Notes under the pieces: model-generated | What the model saw: only the letters and a program-made list of their open reading frames with translations | Database searches by the model: none | Told to the model about the DNA's origin: nothing | Source: Flavobacteriales bacterium | GTDB taxonomy: Bacteria > Bacteroidota > Bacteroidia > Flavobacteriales > BACL11 | Assembly: GCA_012960835.1 (NCBI GenBank) | Contig: DUAL01000327.1 | Location: forward strand, 1-9,317 | Direction: 5' to 3' | Length of the DNA: 9,317 bases | Program-made: the position numbers and the translations under genes | In this document: piece by piece, positions 6,121 through 9,317 of the stretch | Position numbering within the stretch: position 1 is the stretch's first letter | Layout: each line of letters starts with the position of its first letter

Positions 6121-7425
6121 TTATTCCGTGCTAACTTTTACACTAAAACCGCTTTTTCTTTTTTCTCCATCATTTCCGCTCTTTTTGCTTTCCACTTTTT
6201 CACCATCTTTTAGTGTTTTCGAAATCAAAGTGTAGGGGGCTGTTATCACTACATCACTATCTGATATTCCTTCCAAAATCTGAATAAACTTATCATTCTG
6301 AATGCCTGTTTTTACAATGCTGAAATTTGCCATTTCGTTTTCAAATATGAAAACACATTCTACCTTTTTGTTGCCTGAATTTTCTGCTGTATCTTTTCTT
6401 GTGGTTACTGCTTGAATAGGAACTGAAATTACATCTTGCACCAGCTTGGTTTGCACCTCAACAGAAGCTGTCATTCCAGGACGAAACATGGTTTGATCCA
6501 ATATCCTAATCTTCACTTCAAAGTTGGTAACTTGGTCGGCACTTACCCCGCTTACATTTGCCGAATTTGCAATTTCGGTAACAACCCCTTGAAACTCCTC
6601 CCCCAAAAAAGCATCTACTTCAATAAGGGTAGTATCATTTAAATGCACACGAACAATATCGTTTTCATTTACTTCCACCGCAACTTCCATGGCGCTCAAA
6701 TCTGCCAAGCGCATTAGCTCTGTTCCTGACATTTGCCCTGTGCCAACTACCCTCTCGCCAAGTTCTACATTTAATCTGGAAATAGTACCCTCCACTGGCG
6801 CATAAATGGAAGTTTTATCCAAATTTTCTTCCGCCTCATTAAAGGATGCCTCAGCACTACTTACTGCATATTCAGAACTCTCCACAGTCAATTCTGCTAC
6901 TTTATAAGCGGCCTCAATTTGCTCAAATTCTGATAATGAAATCGCTTCCTGATTATAAAGTCGTTTGTTTCTGTTAAAGCTTGCTTTACTTTCAGTCAAT
7001 TGCGCTTTGGATTTAGCTAAATTTGCTTTGGCTGTATTTACAGATGCCTTACTTCTTTCTAAAATTGATTTGTAAATATCTGGTTTTATTTTTACGAGCA
7101 ATTCTCCTTTACTTACCCTGTCTCCTTCCCTTATGAGTAACGCCACTATCTCACCTGAAACATCTGGAGAAATTTTAATTTCTACTTCTGGCTGTATTTT
7201 TCCACTAGCCGAAACAGTTTCAATAATTGTTCTCCTTTCCACCATTTCTGTTTCCACTAAAAGAGCATCTTCTGTTTTAATGACTCCTGTAAGTGTGCCG
7301 ATTAGCATGATAAATGCCAAAATAAAAATACCTATTCCTAATTTTTTAAGTTTTGTATTTTGCTTTTTTTTGCCAAAAAAATAAAAAATGGAGGCGACAA
7401 TGGATAAGACGATAAATATTTTCAT
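6121..7425 (-). CDS. HlyD/MacA-like periplasmic adaptor (membrane fusion protein) of an export system
   Basis: 434 residues. It should bridge an inner-membrane pump to the TolC protein encoded just upstream. Order: hydrophobic segments at about 2-17 and 29-48 separated by a KKKQNTKLKK loop; first lipoyl half (about 79-113, with SPDVSGEI and EGDRVSKGELL); an Ala/Glu/Lys-rich alpha-hairpin (about 114-204); second lipoyl half (YAPVEGTISRLNVELGERV, about 208-226); a beta-barrel (about 245-327, with FRPGMTASVEV); a membrane-proximal domain (about 333-405); and a charged tail. The domain order fits the adaptors of MacAB-type ABC or RND pumps, and the sequence cannot tell which. ATG follows the TolC stop by 2 bp with no Shine-Dalgarno sequence. 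No pump gene follows. The next gene is tsaB. Confidence 0.92.
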   Translation of the reverse strand: MKIFIVLSIVASIFYFFGKKKQNTKLKKLGIGIFILAFIMLIGTLTGVIKTEDALLVETEMVERRTIIETVSASGKIQPEVEIKISPDVSGEIVALLIREGDRVSKGELLVKIKPDIYKSILERSKASVNTAKANLAKSKAQLTESKASFNRNKRLYNQEAISLSEFEQIEAAYKVAELTVESSEYAVSSAEASFNEAEENLDKTSIYAPVEGTISRLNVELGERVVGTGQMSGTELMRLADLSAMEVAVEVNENDIVRVHLNDTTLIEVDAFLGEEFQGVVTEIANSANVSGVSADQVTNFEVKIRILDQTMFRPGMTASVEVQTKLVQDVISVPIQAVTTRKDTAENSGNKKVECVFIFENEMANFSIVKTGIQNDKFIQILEGISDSDVVITAPYTLISKTLKDGEKVESKKSGNDGEKRKSGFSVKVSTE

Positions 7426-7427
7426 AA

Positions 7428-8840
7428 CTATAAGGTTAAAGGTTTTCCTAGAAAGAAATCAAGGATTTTAATTTTGAATAAATAATCATATTTTGCTTGT
7501 AATAAATCGGACTCTGCTTTTATAAGTTTGTTTTTGGCATTATTATAATCATAAACATTGAGCATGCCTTCATTAAATTTTTGCTCATTATAGCTAAAGG
7601 ATTCTTGCAAAGCTTCTGCTGATTTTTTAGCAAACTCATATTGTTTTTCAGCAGCAATTACATCTGCCCTTACTTGTTCAACTTGTTTTCTTAATTGGTT
7701 TTTTGTTTTCTGTAAATCATTCTTGGCACTCAGTACCCCAATTTTTGCATTGGCAATGGAGGAGTTTGTCATCCATCCATTAAATAGAGGTATACTAAGT
7801 GAAAAAGAAAGCGATTGAGAAAAATTATCTTTTAACTGCTGATTAAATGGCGTAATTTCAGAATCGTAATTTAAAATGGGCATCAATACACTTTCGCCTG
7901 AAACAGTTTGATAGCCAGATGGGAACATGCCCAATGAATCCACTCCTAAAATTCTTGTTCTTGCATCCGAATAACCAGAGCCCATTGAGCCATTTAGCGT
8001 AATTCTGGGGAATCTTCCTCCTTTGGAAATAGTTAAATTTTTGTCACGACTTTTCAATCTATATTCTGCGCTTTTTACATTTGGAAAAACATTTAATGCA
8101 GCATTATAAATCTCGTCTGTAGAGGGCACTGTACTCTGATTTGGTAAAGAAATAGAGGGAACCACAATATCAAAATCGGTATTAGCCCGAATTTCTAATA
8201 ACTGCTTGATGTTCAGTAGTGCTATTTCTTTTTGACTTTTGGCTTTTACTAATTGCAATTGTTCGGATGCAACTTGTGATTGAGTTTCCAGTAATGAACC
8301 CTTTGCTAGTTGCCCAGCACTTACCAGTTTCCCTATTCTTTCTTCTTGCTGAAAGGATATTTCTAATTGTTTTTCTGCCATTATTACCAATTCCTTATTG
8401 AAAAGCAGTTGTAAAAAATCAGTTGCCACAGTTATTGAAATGTCATTTATCACTTTCTCAATATCATATTTTTTAGCCATATACTCATAATTATCACGCT
8501 TTACTTTATTGAGGTTCTGGAAACCACTAAAAAGAGTAACAGAAGAGTATAGTGAAAAATTATTTGTTTTTACATTTAGGTTAGTAAACTCATTGGAGTA
8601 AGGATCAACCGTTCTGCCGTAATTGTACCCTTGCGAACCACTTCCGTTTAAGGATGGGAATAAAGATAATTTGGTTTGAAGGAGTTGTTGCTCAGAGGAT
8701 AAAACAGAAAGTTTGGCTTGTTTTATATCCAGATTTTCCTTTTTTGCCCTATTTATACAATCTTGTAAAGTCCAGCTTTTTTGAGAAAATGAACTTAAAG
8801 TGCATATAGTTGCTATCAAGAAAAGAAAATGTTTCTTCAT
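7428..8840 (-). CDS. TolC-family outer-membrane efflux protein
   Basis: 470 residues, normal for the family. It forms a trimeric outer-membrane channel and periplasmic tunnel for drug, metal or protein export. It starts with a signal peptide (MKKHFLFLIATICTLSSFS, probable cleavage before QKS), then WTLQDCINRA, the usual first helix of the mature protein. Two internally homologous halves each contain beta strands (FPSLNGSGSQGYNYGRTVDP around 61-80; RFPRITLNGSMGSGYSDAR in the second half) flanked by long helices. The C-terminus has the Bacteroidota pattern FNEGMLNVYDYNNAKN to KILDFFLGKPL. ATG at 8838-8840 is supported by the signal peptide. A -7 element lies 19 bases upstream. The adaptor gene follows after 2 bp, so the two are surely co-transcribed. 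The substrate cannot be read from the sequence. Confidence 0.95.
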   Translation of the reverse strand: MKKHFLFLIATICTLSSFSQKSWTLQDCINRAKKENLDIKQAKLSVLSSEQQLLQTKLSLFPSLNGSGSQGYNYGRTVDPYSNEFTNLNVKTNNFSLYSSVTLFSGFQNLNKVKRDNYEYMAKKYDIEKVINDISITVATDFLQLLFNKELVIMAEKQLEISFQQEERIGKLVSAGQLAKGSLLETQSQVASEQLQLVKAKSQKEIALLNIKQLLEIRANTDFDIVVPSISLPNQSTVPSTDEIYNAALNVFPNVKSAEYRLKSRDKNLTISKGGRFPRITLNGSMGSGYSDARTRILGVDSLGMFPSGYQTVSGESVLMPILNYDSEITPFNQQLKDNFSQSLSFSLSIPLFNGWMTNSSIANAKIGVLSAKNDLQKTKNQLRKQVEQVRADVIAAEKQYEFAKKSAEALQESFSYNEQKFNEGMLNVYDYNNAKNKLIKAESDLLQAKYDYLFKIKILDFFLGKPLTL

Positions 8841-8859
8841 CTAAAATTTTTGTGAGTTG

Positions 8860-8867
8860 CAAATATA
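8860..8867 (-). promoter_or_regulatory. Bacteroidota -7 promoter element for the tolC-adaptor-tsaB run
   Basis: Read on the minus strand this is TATATTTG, a full match to TAnnTTTG. It lies in the 35-bp gap between the CxxC gene stop and the TolC start, ending 19 bases before the ATG. No convincing -33 TTG lies upstream, where the sequence is the end of the preceding gene. It gives the export genes a possible promoter of their own, separate from SCO transcription. Confidence 0.5.
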
Positions 8868-8875
8868 AGAAGATT

Positions 8876-9112
8876 TTAGCTGTCTGGTTCCTTTTTGAGA
8901 TTATACCAAATCAAGCCCACAACAAGAATGGAGATGTAGGGCATTGCCATCAAATACAGTATGCCATCATTTAGTCCTGCGCCAATACTTCCTCCACTTT
9001 CCAGATTGGCTTCTACCACAGCTTTACACATAGCACATTGGGCATCTGCATTTTGAGAAACCAAAAGAAAAACAAAAAATAATATTACATTATATAATCT
9101 ACTATTTTTCAT
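8876..9112 (-). CDS. Small exported CxxC membrane protein of unknown function
   Basis: 78 residues, complete. A signal peptide (MKNSRLYNVILFFVFLLVSQNADA, cleavage probably before QCA) is followed by CAMCKAVVEANLESGG, a short Gly-rich stretch IGAGLNDGILYLMAMPY, and a second hydrophobic segment (about 53-70) ending in a charged tail LKKEPDS. The mature protein would therefore be a single-span membrane protein with a CAMC motif at its very N-terminus on the periplasmic side. I recognise the QCAMC-(R/K)-A...GILYL-x-x-x-PY pattern as a recurrent Bacteroidota small protein, but I know no function. The start overlaps the end of the SCO gene by 11 bp, which supports co-translation. Inference: a role in copper or thiol handling during cytochrome oxidase assembly. 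Confidence 0.85.
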   Translation of the reverse strand: MKNSRLYNVILFFVFLLVSQNADAQCAMCKAVVEANLESGGSIGAGLNDGILYLMAMPYISILVVGLIWYNLKKEPDS

Positions 9113-9317
9113 CCTGATTTTCTTTTTGTTTGTATTCAGCCATCAACACTCTAATGTCTTTTATTAAAGTTTTTACCTCATTATCACTTGTGCCATCATA
9201 AGCACCATAAGGATTTCCGTAAATATCCATTCCCGATCGCACCTTTCGTTCTTTGTCAATCAGCACAAAATATTCTGAATGTAAAAAACCTCCTGGGGCT
9301 AATTCATCTTTGTTTAC
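9102..9317 (-). CDS. SCO1/SenC-family copper chaperone, C-terminal part (5' end outside window)
   Basis: 71 residues are in the window, running from the edge to a TAG at 9102-9104. They include APGGFLHSEYFVLIDKERKVRSGMDIYG, then YGAYDGT and a helix NEVKTLIKDIRVLMAEY with a charged tail. The family is thioredoxin-fold and delivers copper to the CuA site of cytochrome c oxidase. The FLHSEYF histidine occupies the position of the conserved copper-ligand histidine. The CxxxC pair should lie upstream, outside the window. Downstream it overlaps the CAMC-protein gene by 11 bp (ATG inside the end of this frame). No other gene fits this strand and frame. The assignment rests on the C-terminal motif only. 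Confidence 0.82.
   Translation of the reverse strand, partial: VNKDELAPGGFLHSEYFVLIDKERKVRSGMDIYGNPYGAYDGTSDNEVKTLIKDIRVLMAEYKQKENQDEK

Overview
The window reads as chromosomal DNA of a Bacteroidota bacterium, most likely a Flavobacteriales or Cytophagales-type gliding or marine lineage. The evidence is the low G+C content, a type IX secretion (T9SS) C-terminal sorting domain, a SprB-like repeat, TAnnTTTG promoter elements, starts without Shine-Dalgarno sequences, and family variants typical of the phylum (TolC, adaptor, SCO protein, DEAD-box helicase with a basic tail).

Left part (1-3537, + strand): the 3' part of a very large secreted or surface protein whose start lies outside the window. 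It runs from the end of a lamin-tail-like domain, through eleven ~50-residue two-cysteine repeats interleaved with three ~135-residue beta-rich modules, then a SprB-like repeat, to the T9SS type A sorting domain. The repeats follow a higher-order pattern. The ancestral unit looks like four phased short repeats plus one beta module, and a 65-bp exact duplication points to recent recombination.

Centre (3538-5452, + strand): a short intergenic gap with a good -7 promoter element, then a complete DEAD-box RNA helicase with a DbpA-like RNA-binding domain and a basic low-complexity tail. It converges on the minus-strand cluster, and the two stop codons overlap.

Right part (5449-9317, - strand): a tightly packed run, read right to left. 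It comprises the C-terminus of a SCO1/SenC copper chaperone, a 78-residue secreted or membrane CxxC protein of unknown function, a TolC-family outer-membrane factor with its own -7 element, a HlyD/MacA-like periplasmic adaptor, and tsaB (tRNA t6A synthesis). Adaptor and TolC protein should form the periplasmic and outer-membrane parts of an export machine, but no inner-membrane pump is present in the window. The SCO and CxxC proteins probably belong to a cytochrome oxidase assembly locus upstream.

No tRNA, rRNA, insertion sequence, phage gene or CRISPR array was seen. Most genes belong to known families. The best candidates for something undescribed are the architecture of the giant repeat protein and the small CAMC protein.
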